Assembly: GCA_013003715.1 (NCBI GenBank)
Contig: JABDIN010000093.1
Location: 1 to 64,000 of the forward strand
Source: Desulfobacteraceae bacterium
GTDB lineage: Bacteria; Desulfobacterota; Desulfobacteria; Desulfobacterales; Desulfosarcinaceae
Direction: 5' to 3'
Length of the DNA: 64,000 nucleotides
Made by a program: the position numbers and the translations under genes. Every line of letters begins with the position of its first letter. Within the stretch, counting starts at the first letter, position 1. Positions 53,309-60,969 of this stretch are shown here, in pieces. The notes beneath the pieces were generated by a model. It saw only the letters and a list, made by a program, of their open reading frames with translations, was not told the origin of the DNA and ran no database searches.

Positions 53309-54127
53309 TTACAGAGTGAATTGAGAATGGTGTCCTTTCAACAGCAGATTGACACCCAGAAAAGTGAATATAAGTACGCCAAAACCGATGATGGCCATCA
53401 GGGCCGACCGCCGTCCCCGCCACCCCACGGTCAGTCGCTCGTGGAGCAGCACGGCGTAGAAGATCCAGGCCAGGGCGGACCACACTTCCTTCACATCCCA
53501 GCTCCAGAAGCGTCCCCAATACAATTTTGCGGATATCAACCCGGTGATCAGCCCGATGGTCAACAGGGTGAAGCCGGTGACAATACAGGCATATCCGCCG
53601 TTATCGAGCAGTTCCAGAGACGGCAGCCGTTTGAAGAAATATCCCGGTTTTTTGGATTTGATGGCGCGTTCCTGCACCAGATAGAGGATTCCCGCCCCGC
53701 AGGCCAGCGCCATTGCGGCGTCACCCAGAAAAATGGTGGTGATATGAATCGAGAGCCAGAGTTTTTGCAATAATTTCGGATCGGCCACGGTCTTTGGTGG
53801 CAGAATAAATGCCGCCAGCATCAGCAGCGCCAGCATTGGTGCGGCATAAGCACCTAATATTTTAATATTATATTTGTATTGAAATATCAGAAAAACCGCG
53901 GCCACGGCCCAGGCGCAGAACGACAGGGTTTCGGACAGGTTGCCCACAGGCATATGACCGGCCGCTGAATATGCCAGCGTCAGCCATGCGCAATGCATCA
54001 GGAAACCGATCAGGAGGATATAAGATGCCATCCGGTGGAGCTGTTTCCGCTGGACAATGAGATACGAGATATATCCACCGGCGCTCAGTACATAGAAAAG
54101 GATCGTGAAAAGAAATGTGGTTTGCAT
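53309..54127 (-). CDS. ccsA: Cytochrome c biogenesis protein CcsA
   Basis: 272 residues with eight predicted membrane helices and the tryptophan-rich WWD-like motif GRFWSWDVKEVWSALAWI (about 208-225), as well as periplasmic histidines (GFLMHCAW, LSIHITTI) that bind heme. CcsA with CcsB/ResB delivers heme to apocytochrome c (system II). It lies between hemA (24 bp) and met8 (76 bp), a conserved arrangement in sulfate reducers. CcsB is not in the window. Confidence 0.93.
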   Translation of the reverse strand: MQTTFLFTILFYVLSAGGYISYLIVQRKQLHRMASYILLIGFLMHCAWLTLAYSAAGHMPVGNLSETLSFCAWAVAAVFLIFQYKYNIKILGAYAAPMLALLMLAAFILPPKTVADPKLLQKLWLSIHITTIFLGDAAMALACGAGILYLVQERAIKSKKPGYFFKRLPSLELLDNGGYACIVTGFTLLTIGLITGLISAKLYWGRFWSWDVKEVWSALAWIFYAVLLHERLTVGWRGRRSALMAIIGFGVLIFTFLGVNLLLKGHHSQFTL

Positions 54128-54203
54128 AGATACAATTCCAGCGATTTATCATGGTTTTGGGGTCGGGTTTTTCAACATCCCACCGTCATCCGCTGTTGAT
54201 CCG

Positions 54204-54893
54204 TCACTGTTTATCCGGAAAACCGGAGACGGTTAAAGGGTTCATCAGGTCATTAAATCGATACTCCCCGCCCAGCACGCGTGCCAGCAAGCCGTCAATG
54301 CCCGCCGTGTCTCCCGCACCGATCAATTCCAGCATGCCACCGTCTATGAGGGCCTCGAACAATGGTTTATGCGCTTCAGGCTCATGCGCCTGCCCGAGCA
54401 GTTTTTCCCGGATTTTTCCCATCAGGGTAAGGAATACATCATACTCTTCCCCGAATTGTTTTCCGAGCCGTTTCCGTAAGGATTTGGCGAACGCCGGGCT
54501 TTTTCCGGAGGTGGAAATGGCCAGAATCAAATCACCCCGGTGAACGATCGAGGGCAATATGAAATTACAAACATCCGGTTTGTCCGCGATATTGCATAAC
54601 ATATTACGTTGTTCCGCATCATCGTGGATTTTCTGGTTCAGAATCATGTCGTCGGTGGCACCGATCACCATGAACATGCCATCGAGATCCGCGCTTTCGT
54701 ACCCCCCCCGGCGCAGGGCGATCTTACCATCCGTGTTCAAACTGAACAGATGATCGGTAAATTCACGGCTGACCACGGTCACCCTGGCGCCGCATTTCAA
54801 CAGGGTGCCCACCTTACGCGTACCCACCCGGCCGCCCCCCACGACAAGGCAGGAACGGTCCTTTATATCCAGCAGTATCGGGTAATAGCGCAT
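54204..54893 (-). CDS. Precorrin-2 dehydrogenase/siroheme synthase N-terminal type
   Basis: 229 residues matching the Met8/CysG N-terminal module. The NAD-binding start YYPILLDIKDRSCLVVGGGRVG is split over 3-24, followed by GTRKVGTLL, and a conserved aspartate in ATDDMILN, then SGKSPAFAKSLRKRL. It oxidises precorrin-2 to sirohydrochlorin and may insert iron. There is no C-terminal methyltransferase (CysG-A) domain, so uroporphyrinogen methylation is encoded elsewhere. Siroheme is needed for dissimilatory sulfite reductase and for the alternative heme route of sulfate reducers. Confidence 0.94.
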   Translation of the reverse strand: MRYYPILLDIKDRSCLVVGGGRVGTRKVGTLLKCGARVTVVSREFTDHLFSLNTDGKIALRRGGYESADLDGMFMVIGATDDMILNQKIHDDAEQRNMLCNIADKPDVCNFILPSIVHRGDLILAISTSGKSPAFAKSLRKRLGKQFGEEYDVFLTLMGKIREKLLGQAHEPEAHKPLFEALIDGGMLELIGAGDTAGIDGLLARVLGGEYRFNDLMNPLTVSGFPDKQ

Positions 54894-54924
54894 AATAATA
54901 TAGTCAAACGGTTAAATTGAACAT

Positions 54925-55710
54925 TTACAATACGATCTCCATCAGGTCCTCGGCAATGATCAACGGTCCTTTATATGTGCTTCGGCATTGTTTTGCAATG
55001 TCAACCGCATCACATTCCGGATACAGATGGGTGAGGACGAGGCGAGAAACCTTGGCACGGGTGGCTGTTTTTCCCGCCTGCGAAGGGGTCATGTGCCCCG
55101 GTACCGCCATTTCATCCGGCATAGCCGATTCGCAGATCAACAGATTCGCACCTTCTGAAAGGTTGACCAGACTATCCGTATACTGGGTATCACCGGAATA
55201 GACCATCGCGGTATCTGCGGGTGTGGTGAGCTTAAACGCCAAACTCTCGGGCCGGTGGGAGACCGGGGCGATGTCTACTTGAAAATCTTTGAATTTCAAT
55301 TTGTTTTGAAGATCCGGGGAGATTTCCCGGATATCGAGAGTATCCGGTCCCAAATCCATCCAGTCACCGTAAACCGCTTTCAATCCATCATAAAAATCAA
55401 GGAATCCCGGTCCGCCGATAATACACAGGGGGATTTTTCGTCGTCCACTGCCCGGGTATTTGGTGGCAAACAGAAACGGCACCAATTCGCCGGTGTGATC
55501 GGGATGAAAATGGCTGATAAAAACATGGGTGACGTCAAAGATGTTGCCGCCGGCCTCGAGCAACCGTCTTGTGGTGCCCGGTCCGACATCAAACAATACC
55601 CGGCTCTCTTTACAAGTTACCATTACGGCACATGCGCTACGCCTCAGAGACGGCACACAAGTGCCTGATCCGAGAATAACCACGCGGCTGTGTTCGGGGT
55701 AGCTGGTCAT
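54925..55710 (-). CDS. Metallo-beta-lactamase-fold hydrolase, RNase Z-like
   Basis: 261 residues. The HxHxDH motif is HFHPDH (67-72); further metal ligands are in VSHRPES, YSGDTQ and LTHLYP. The overall layout, including the N-terminal GSGTCVPSLRRS, resembles the RNase Z/arylsulfatase AtsA branch, but the exosite arm is lacking, so a tRNA role is not certain. It overlaps the DHH phosphoesterase gene by 4 bp and is followed by met8 32 bp on. Confidence 0.88.
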   Translation of the reverse strand: MTSYPEHSRVVILGSGTCVPSLRRSACAVMVTCKESRVLFDVGPGTTRRLLEAGGNIFDVTHVFISHFHPDHTGELVPFLFATKYPGSGRRKIPLCIIGGPGFLDFYDGLKAVYGDWMDLGPDTLDIREISPDLQNKLKFKDFQVDIAPVSHRPESLAFKLTTPADTAMVYSGDTQYTDSLVNLSEGANLLICESAMPDEMAVPGHMTPSQAGKTATRAKVSRLVLTHLYPECDAVDIAKQCRSTYKGPLIIAEDLMEIVL

Positions 55711-56717
55711 TTTTTAGTCGTCCGGCGGGATGCCGGCATCATCTTTTTTTCAAAATCACGTATCAGCCAGTTCAATACTTTTTTATCATCGGCTGGGTTT
55801 TCGATTCCCCGAAGGGCGTCCACCGGTATCTCCGCCCTTGCGGCACTTTTATGCCCCCCTGCCGCTCCCAACGCACAGAACATATTTCTGACAACCTTGC
55901 CGGCGTTTTTCCGGATACCGTCATTCCTAAAAATAATAATCAGTTTTTTATTGTAAAATCCCGATACGATACTCCAGGTGACGGATTCCAATCGCATGAA
56001 AAAATCAGCGATGAGCACACACACATCCGGATTGACAACCTGACCGAGATGCACGAAAACGCGATCCTTCCGGAAACGCTTTTCCGCCAAGGCCTTCTGG
56101 AAATATTTTAAAAAGTCACGCTGTAATTCGGCCTGCTCGATCCTTCGGACCAACGCAATATTCGCGTATTTGAAGACGTGTTGGAATGCCCGGACATCTT
56201 CAATTTGGGTTTGCCTTTCAAAATTGCTCGTATCGATTTTAATGGCGAGGAACAACCCCGTGGCTAGTTTGCCGGAGGGTTTGATTTTTGCGGCTTTTAA
56301 ATACTCGGTCAATATTGTTGCAGTGGCGCCGTATGTCGGGCGAATATCGCGAAATGGCGCTTCCACGCCGGTATCCGGATGATGATCGATGAGCACATCA
56401 GGCCTTATGGATGCAAGCAGTTCATGATGATTGGGTTGGGAATCCACCATAACAAACCGATTATACCGGATAGGATCAATCGTATACATGTGAAACATTT
56501 TCACGCCCAGCAGCCTCACCATAGCCAAGTTATCCGGTCGTTTGATGACATTGACGTGGCCAATGGTCACACTGGCGGCCTTTCGCCACAATAAACGTTT
56601 CACGGCCATGGCCGAAGCAATGGCATCCGGATCCGCATTGATGGCTATCAGGACATGATCATCGCCATTGAACCGGGCGTAAAAATGGTTCAGTCTCTCA
56701 CGGGTCGACAGGTTCAT
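55707..56717 (-). CDS. DHH-family phosphoesterase
   Basis: 336 residues. The DHH domain has the manganese motifs NADPDAIASA (28-37), VDSQPNH and IDHHPDTG (110-117); the DHHA1 domain with GGHKSAAR lies at about 285-305. Relatives include NrnA nano-RNases and c-di-AMP/pApA phosphodiesterases. The substrate is not certain. It is the first gene of the leftward series to hemA, with its 4-bp overlap to the MBL gene implying coupled translation. Divergent from the F0 operon. Confidence 0.88.
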   Translation of the reverse strand: MNLSTRERLNHFYARFNGDDHVLIAINADPDAIASAMAVKRLLWRKAASVTIGHVNVIKRPDNLAMVRLLGVKMFHMYTIDPIRYNRFVMVDSQPNHHELLASIRPDVLIDHHPDTGVEAPFRDIRPTYGATATILTEYLKAAKIKPSGKLATGLFLAIKIDTSNFERQTQIEDVRAFQHVFKYANIALVRRIEQAELQRDFLKYFQKALAEKRFRKDRVFVHLGQVVNPDVCVLIADFFMRLESVTWSIVSGFYNKKLIIIFRNDGIRKNAGKVVRNMFCALGAAGGHKSAARAEIPVDALRGIENPADDKKVLNWLIRDFEKKMMPASRRTTKK

Positions 56718-56851
56718 AATAAATATGGGGTTTGGGATTAAAAATCAGTGCCGCATTAAGGTACAATAATTTTCCCCATGAATCAAACGGATCCGGATTT
56801 CTAAAAAATTGAAATCTAACTATATCTATGCTGTTGCATTGGTTTCATTGC

Positions 56852-56880
56852 TTGACAATGGTAAACCAGATTTGCTATCT
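56852..56880 (+). promoter_or_regulatory. Promoter candidate of the F0 operon
   Basis: TTGACA (56852-56857), 17-bp spacer, CTATCT (56875-56880). It would give a leader of about 170 nt before atpZ. Confidence 0.5.
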
Positions 56881-56942
56881 GAAGAAGCGTTTTTTAATAT
56901 TGTTCTCAAATAAAAACGTTTTATTCATCACGCTGTTTCGTG

Positions 56943-56973
56943 TTGCGGTTGCCGGTAACCGGTAAAGCCGCAA
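56943..56973 (+). repeat. Hairpin in the F0 operon leader
   Basis: TTGCGG (56943-56948) pairs with CCGCAA (56968-56973), and CCGG with CCGG inside it, giving two stacked stems with an internal loop. No T run follows. It may be an mRNA 5' stabilising stem. Confidence 0.35.
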
Positions 56974-57059
56974 ACGGGTGATACAACTGCTGTAACCGAT
57001 CTGCTTGATTACGAGTGATAGGCTGCTGCCAATTAGCCGGGTATTTGCAAGGCTGCACC

Positions 57060-57326
57060 GTGTTTGATTATAAAAAAAACCGCGCCTGGGCAGAAAATCT
57101 GTCAATCGTCATGCAACTTGGCCTGACCATGGTCGGTTGCATTTTATTTTGTTTTGTAATCGGATTTTTTCTAGACAAATGGGTCGGCACCCGTGGATTG
57201 TTCATTACCATTTTCATATTGCTGGGCATCGCCGGCGGCGCCAATGTCTCCTACCGCCAGATAATGGAAATTACCGGCGGCGATGAAAAGCGAAAGACGG
57301 AAAATGGTGGAAACGGAATCGATTAG
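57060..57326 (+). CDS. atpZ: AtpZ/AtpI-family small ATP synthase accessory protein
   Basis: 88 residues with two membrane helices: LSIVMQLGLTMVGCILFCFVIG (split 13-34) and GLFITIFILLGIAGGA, joined by the conserved FLDKWVGTRG. Such AtpZ/AtpI-like proteins precede many F0 operons and with AtpI form a Mg2+/Ca2+ transporter-like complex or help c-ring assembly. The start is GTG at 57060 with AAGG upstream; GTG at 57015 would add 15 residues. It overlaps the next gene. Confidence 0.75.
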   Translation: MFDYKKNRAWAENLSIVMQLGLTMVGCILFCFVIGFFLDKWVGTRGLFITIFILLGIAGGANVSYRQIMEITGGDEKRKTENGGNGID

Positions 57327-57714
57327 GGGCGTTGAGAAAAAATATTGCTCCCGGGCGATGATGTTGGCCATCACCCTTGCAATTATTTTAATCGCAATCG
57401 GCTATAAAGCCATGGCTAAAGGCCTGATACTGGGATCCTTGTTCAGCGTGGTCAATTTCATCATCATGGGTCGTACCTTGCCCATGCGCCTGAATCGAAC
57501 CAAGCGCAAAACCTTTTTCATCGGCCTCGGCAGTATTTGGTTTCGATATATCGTGCTGGCAATTCCATTGGTACTGGCGATCAAGATGGAACAATTTGAT
57601 GTATTGGCGGCATGCGCGGGTATCTTTATGATACAGGTGATGATTTTATCGGACCAGTTATTCACCATCATAACCAAAAAATTTTCATCGGGAACGGAAG
57701 ATGGCGAATCATAG
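57304..57714 (+). CDS. atpI: ATP synthase subunit I
   Basis: 136 residues with four hydrophobic helices and short charged loops, the profile of AtpI (UncI). AtpI is a chaperone for assembly of the c ring and is required for some sodium-type enzymes. The sequence is not strongly conserved, so the call rests on topology and position directly before atpB. ATG at 57304 is preferred; ATG at 57283 would add seven residues and is equally open. The start overlaps the end of atpZ by 23 bp. Confidence 0.75.
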   Translation: MVETESIRGVEKKYCSRAMMLAITLAIILIAIGYKAMAKGLILGSLFSVVNFIIMGRTLPMRLNRTKRKTFFIGLGSIWFRYIVLAIPLVLAIKMEQFDVLAACAGIFMIQVMILSDQLFTIITKKFSSGTEDGES

Positions 57715-57756
57715 CAACCTTCTAGCGGCAAAATTACATCTTTTCAGGACATAACT

Positions 57757-58431
57757 ATGGGTGAACTGGGAAAAATACACCAGCTGATTATCAATCTCTT
57801 CGGTTATAATATTACGATCAACCTGGAAGTGGTGTTGATGGCATGGATCGTCTTTGCGGTCATTCTTGTTCTCGGCTACCTGGCCGCCCGAAATGTCAGC
57901 ATGCAACCGGATTCTCCCCAGGTGGTCGGTGAACTTTTCGTGGATGCGCTTTACGGATTGACCGAGGATGCGCTTGACAAAAAACTGGCCCTGAAATACG
58001 GCCCGCTGATTTGCGCATTATTCCTCTTTCTCGTTATATCCAACTGGCTCGGCATCATTCCTCACCTGGAGGAGCCCACTAAAGATCTGAATACCCCGCT
58101 GAGTCTGGGCGTGATGGGATTTTTCATAGCCCACGTGGCCGGTATCCGGAAAAAGGGTTTTAAAAACTATGCCCGCGAGTATTTCCAGCCGATATTTTTC
58201 ATGATGCCGTTGAACATCATCAGTGAACTGGCCAAAATAGTCTCCATTTCGTTTCGTCTTTTCGGTAATATCATGGGTGGTTCAATCATTATCCTGGTGG
58301 TTTCATATCTGACCTATAGTTTGATTCTCCCCCCATTCCTATATGCCTTTTTCGGACTTTTTGTGGGAACGATTCAAGCATTTGTTTTCACGATGCTAAC
58401 CGTAGTGTACATATCTGTACAGGTGAAATAA
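57757..58431 (+). CDS. atpB: ATP synthase F0 subunit a
   Basis: 224 residues with five to six membrane helices. The essential arginine that faces the c ring is R167 in SISFRLFGNIMGG; the preceding helix contains the conserved SELAK. The second conserved segment near the C terminus is GTIQAFVFTMLTVVYI with the polar glutamine. N-terminal loops LFGYNITINLEV and NWLGIIPHLEEPTKDLNTPL are typical. Subunit a provides the two half-channels for the coupling ion. The stop is 4 bp before the large c gene. Confidence 0.95.
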   Translation: MGELGKIHQLIINLFGYNITINLEVVLMAWIVFAVILVLGYLAARNVSMQPDSPQVVGELFVDALYGLTEDALDKKLALKYGPLICALFLFLVISNWLGIIPHLEEPTKDLNTPLSLGVMGFFIAHVAGIRKKGFKNYAREYFQPIFFMMPLNIISELAKIVSISFRLFGNIMGGSIIILVVSYLTYSLILPPFLYAFFGLFVGTIQAFVFTMLTVVYISVQVK

Positions 58432-58435
58432 TCAT

Positions 58436-59410
58436 ATGGCCTTTGAAAATCTTTCCTGGATACAGTTAGCCGCTTTTTCAGGGGGTGGTCTCGCCATGGG
58501 CCTCGGCGCTGTCGGTGCTGCCATCGGTGAAGGGTACACCGCCGCACAAGCCAATATGGCGGTATCAAGAAACCCCGAGATATCCGGCGACATTTTTAAA
58601 AACATGCTGGTGGGACAAGCAGTGGCTGAGTCCGCATCGATTTTTGCATTGGTGATCGCCATCCTGCTTCTGTTTTTGGATGTACCAAACCCCAACCTCA
58701 TCGATGCCGCCGCCCTGTTCGGTGCCGGTATATGTATGGGACTTGGCGCCGTGGGCTCCGGTATGGGTTCCGGATATCCCGGCGGACAGGCCTGTTTTGG
58801 TATTTCCCGACAGCCCGGAGCCGCATCAAAGCTCACCACGAATATGCTGATCGGATCAGCCGTCTGCCAGACACCGGCCATATTCTCCATGGTGGTGGCA
58901 TTGATGCTCATGTTCATGGATTTCGGTAACGCGCCATTGCAACCGACATGGGCGGCGTTGATCGGCGCCGGATTGAGCACCGGTCTGGCGGCCATCGGCT
59001 CCGGTTATGGTGGCGGGTTGGCCGCAGGGGCAAGCTGTGAGGGGATCGCCCGGCAACCCGAAACCGTCGGCAACGTCACCACCACAATGCTGGTGGGACA
59101 GGCGGTGGCCCAGACACCGTCCATCTTCGGGCTGCTCGTCAGCTTTATTTTAATGTTTAAAGTATTTCCGGAATCCTCGTCCCTTGCTGCGGCCATGGCC
59201 CTTTTGGGGGCCGGTGTCAGCACAGGTTTCGGGGGTATCGGTCCCGGTATCGGCAATGGCATGGCCGCAGAGGGCGCTGTCCGGTGGGTGGCCAGAAACG
59301 TACAAAGTGCCGGTGAACTCATGCGTATCATGCTGGTGGGGCAGGCGGTGTCGCAATCCACGGCAATATATGCAATGGTTGTCAGTCTTGTCTTAATCTT
59401 CGTAGTTTAA
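58436..59410 (+). CDS. ATP synthase c subunit with four fused hairpins (eight membrane helices)
   Basis: 324 residues instead of about 80. Four c-type hairpins follow one another at a period of about 81 residues (roughly 8-82, 88-162, 170-242, 249-324), each with a glycine-rich first helix, a polar loop (SRNPEISGD, SRQPGAASK, ARQPETVGN, ARNVQSAGE) and a hydrophobic second helix starting NMLVGQAV or similar. The ion-binding glutamate is kept only in hairpin 1 (E65, codon GAG at 58628-58630). At the matching place hairpins 2-4 have Q145 (CAG), Q226 (CAG) and Q307 (CAA). The helix-1 acidic residue is also only in hairpin 1: E32, then S112, G193, N274. So one chain should give four hairpins but one ion site. 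Fused c subunits with lost carboxylates are known in V-type and archaeal enzymes (c with two hairpins) and in Acetobacterium c1; one site in four hairpins is extreme. AGGTGA lies 9 bp before the ATG. Confidence 0.93.
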   Translation: MAFENLSWIQLAAFSGGGLAMGLGAVGAAIGEGYTAAQANMAVSRNPEISGDIFKNMLVGQAVAESASIFALVIAILLLFLDVPNPNLIDAAALFGAGICMGLGAVGSGMGSGYPGGQACFGISRQPGAASKLTTNMLIGSAVCQTPAIFSMVVALMLMFMDFGNAPLQPTWAALIGAGLSTGLAAIGSGYGGGLAAGASCEGIARQPETVGNVTTTMLVGQAVAQTPSIFGLLVSFILMFKVFPESSSLAAAMALLGAGVSTGFGGIGPGIGNGMAAEGAVRWVARNVQSAGELMRIMLVGQAVSQSTAIYAMVVSLVLIFVV

Positions 59411-59451
59411 TCATTATTATCAAATATTTGAGATTTCCGAAGGAGGAACAC

Positions 59452-59700
59452 ATGGCCATTGAAGGAGCGGATTTAATAAAAGCAGCGGCATTTTTAGGGG
59501 CAGGACTGTCCATGGGTTTAGGGGCCATTGGCCCTGGCGTGGGTGAAGGCATGGTCGCGGCCAAGGCATGTGAAGCCATTGGCAAAAATCCCAAGGAAGC
59601 GGGACTCCTCACACGTACGATGCTGGTGGGACAGGCCGTTTCCGAGTCAACGGGCATCTACTCATTGGTCATCGCATTGTTGCTCCTGTTTGTGGTTTAA
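59452..59700 (+). CDS. atpE: ATP synthase c subunit, single hairpin, two-carboxylate sodium-type
   Basis: 82 residues in one hairpin. Helix 1 has the G-x-G-x-G pattern with E32 (GVGEG); helix 2 contains V63, E65, S66, T67 and Y70 (AVSESTGIY). In Ilyobacter the sodium ligands are Q32, V63, E65, S66 and T67-bound water with Y70 fixing E65; glutamate in place of Q32 is the two-carboxylate variant described in Fusobacterium. Residue numbers coincide exactly. The protein therefore is predicted to bind sodium, though this needs testing. ATG at 59452 has AGGAGG five bases upstream, a stronger site than that of the large c gene. Confidence 0.95.
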   Translation: MAIEGADLIKAAAFLGAGLSMGLGAIGPGVGEGMVAAKACEAIGKNPKEAGLLTRTMLVGQAVSESTGIYSLVIALLLLFVV

Positions 59701-59849
59701 TCACCCCCCGTTGGCGAAAAACCCGCCGGCAACTTTATCGCTGCTGCGGGGCCCGGCTGATATCTTTTTGCACGGTGCCATACCCGGGCGGGGCGAGTAC
59801 AACAAGTGAATCCATCGTCGGCCGTAACTTTTAACGGAGCACGTAAATC

Positions 59850-60305
59850 ATGGAAATTGTCAGCACGACCGCGCTGATCAGCATCAACGAGACCGCGTTC
59901 GTTATCCTCATATCTTTTCTGATATTTATGGTTCTTCTCAACCGTATTATGATTCGGCCGCTACGCCAGGTTTCCGAGGAACGCACTCTCTATCTAAAGC
60001 AAATCAAAATCGAAATCGCTGATGCGGAACAGAAGATCATGCAATTCTCCAAGGACCTCGAAACGAAAAAAGAGCGGGTTCGAAAAGAGGCTTTCGATAT
60101 CGTCCGGACAATTGAAGAAGATGCCGGGAAAAATACGGCTGAAATCATAACTGAAGCACAAAAAAAAGCGGCTGAAATAAGGGGTGTCACCGAAAAAAAT
60201 GTGGCCGGTCAGATGCAGGAAGCCCGTACATATCTTGAAAATGAAGCCAAAGGGCTGACGATAATGATTATGGAAAAGATTTTGGGTCGGAGATTGACGT
60301 CATGA
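59850..60305 (+). CDS. atpF': ATP synthase subunit b'
   Basis: 151 residues. One N-terminal membrane helix (about 14-34) is followed by a long charged coiled coil (about 38-150) with the usual heptad pattern. It is the shorter of two stator genes in tandem; paired b and b' are typical of Desulfobacterota, cyanobacteria and alphaproteobacteria. GGAG lies about 11 bp before the ATG. The stop overlaps the next start (ATGA). The stator connects subunit a to F1, which is not encoded here. Confidence 0.88.
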   Translation: MEIVSTTALISINETAFVILISFLIFMVLLNRIMIRPLRQVSEERTLYLKQIKIEIADAEQKIMQFSKDLETKKERVRKEAFDIVRTIEEDAGKNTAEIITEAQKKAAEIRGVTEKNVAGQMQEARTYLENEAKGLTIMIMEKILGRRLTS

Positions 60306-60880
60306 AAACAAATGGAGTCAACATTAACCGTCGGCAACTGGCCGCCGGTGTCGTTTTCGGGCTGATTTTATCCCTACCGGCATTTGCGGCCGATGGTGCC
60401 TCTGACTGGAGAGCCACATACGATATCGTTTTTCGCTGGTTGAATTTCCTGGTGCTCGTATCCGTCATCGTCATCTTTGCCAAAGCACCCATCAAAAAAT
60501 TCCTTTCCATGCGGAAAATCGAAATCAGTGAACAGATCAATTCCCTTGAAGAAGAAAAGAAGGGATTGTTGGATAAGATCGATGAGACAGTGAAAATGGG
60601 CGAAGTGCAAAATGATCGCCTTATTCGCATGAAAGAAAGAATCATTGCTGATGGCGAACGGCGTAAAATCACGGCCATCGAGTCGGCCCGAAAACAAGGT
60701 GAGTTAATGCTGGAAGAGGCCAATCGCCGGATTACCCATCGGATCGCTGAGGCTAAACATCAAATCAAGGCCGAACTCGTTGATATCGCAGTGAAAATGG
60801 CCAACGACCGCCTGACGACCCAAATCAACGAGAAGGACAATCAGAGGCTGGTCGATGATTTTTTAACCAGCGTCGGATGA
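60302..60880 (+). CDS. atpF: ATP synthase subunit b
   Basis: 192 residues. An N-terminal hydrophobic segment that looks like a signal peptide (about 11-30, ending AFA) is followed by the membrane helix (about 44-61) and a long coiled coil (about 70-185). A signal-like N terminus on subunit b is often seen in this phylum. It overlaps b' by 4 bp. It is the last gene; the usual atpH, atpA, atpG, atpD and atpC do not follow. Confidence 0.88.
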   Translation: MKTNGVNINRRQLAAGVVFGLILSLPAFAADGASDWRATYDIVFRWLNFLVLVSVIVIFAKAPIKKFLSMRKIEISEQINSLEEEKKGLLDKIDETVKMGEVQNDRLIRMKERIIADGERRKITAIESARKQGELMLEEANRRITHRIAEAKHQIKAELVDIAVKMANDRLTTQINEKDNQRLVDDFLTSVG

Positions 60881-60936
60881 ACCGGATCGTCGGTTCCGAC
60901 ATTTCGGAAAATGGTTTACCTGGATCAACGGTTGAG

Positions 60937-60969
60937 GCGGCCGGTATCATTTCTACCGGCCGCTTTTTT
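60937..60969 (+). terminator. Strong intrinsic terminator of the F0 operon
   Basis: GCGGCCGGTA (60937-60946), 7-nt loop, TACCGGCCGC (60954-60963), then six T. The 10-bp stem is perfect and GC-rich. It lies 57 bp after the subunit b stop and abuts the end of the convergent clpB gene, so the operon ends here without F1 genes. Confidence 0.88.

Larger units (their letters stand above)
56718..57059. other. Divergent region before the F0 ATP synthase operon
   Basis: About 340 bp. It holds the F0 promoter candidate (56852-56880) and a hairpin in the F0 leader (56943-56973). AT-rich stretches around 56760-56830 may belong to the promoter of the leftward DHH gene. Confidence 0.45.

Noticed and set aside
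58436-59410. Possibility that the four-hairpin c gene is four separate genes joined by sequence error
   Set aside because: There are no internal ribosome sites or stops, the linkers between hairpins are continuous and the four repeats differ clearly, so they are not an assembly copy of one gene.
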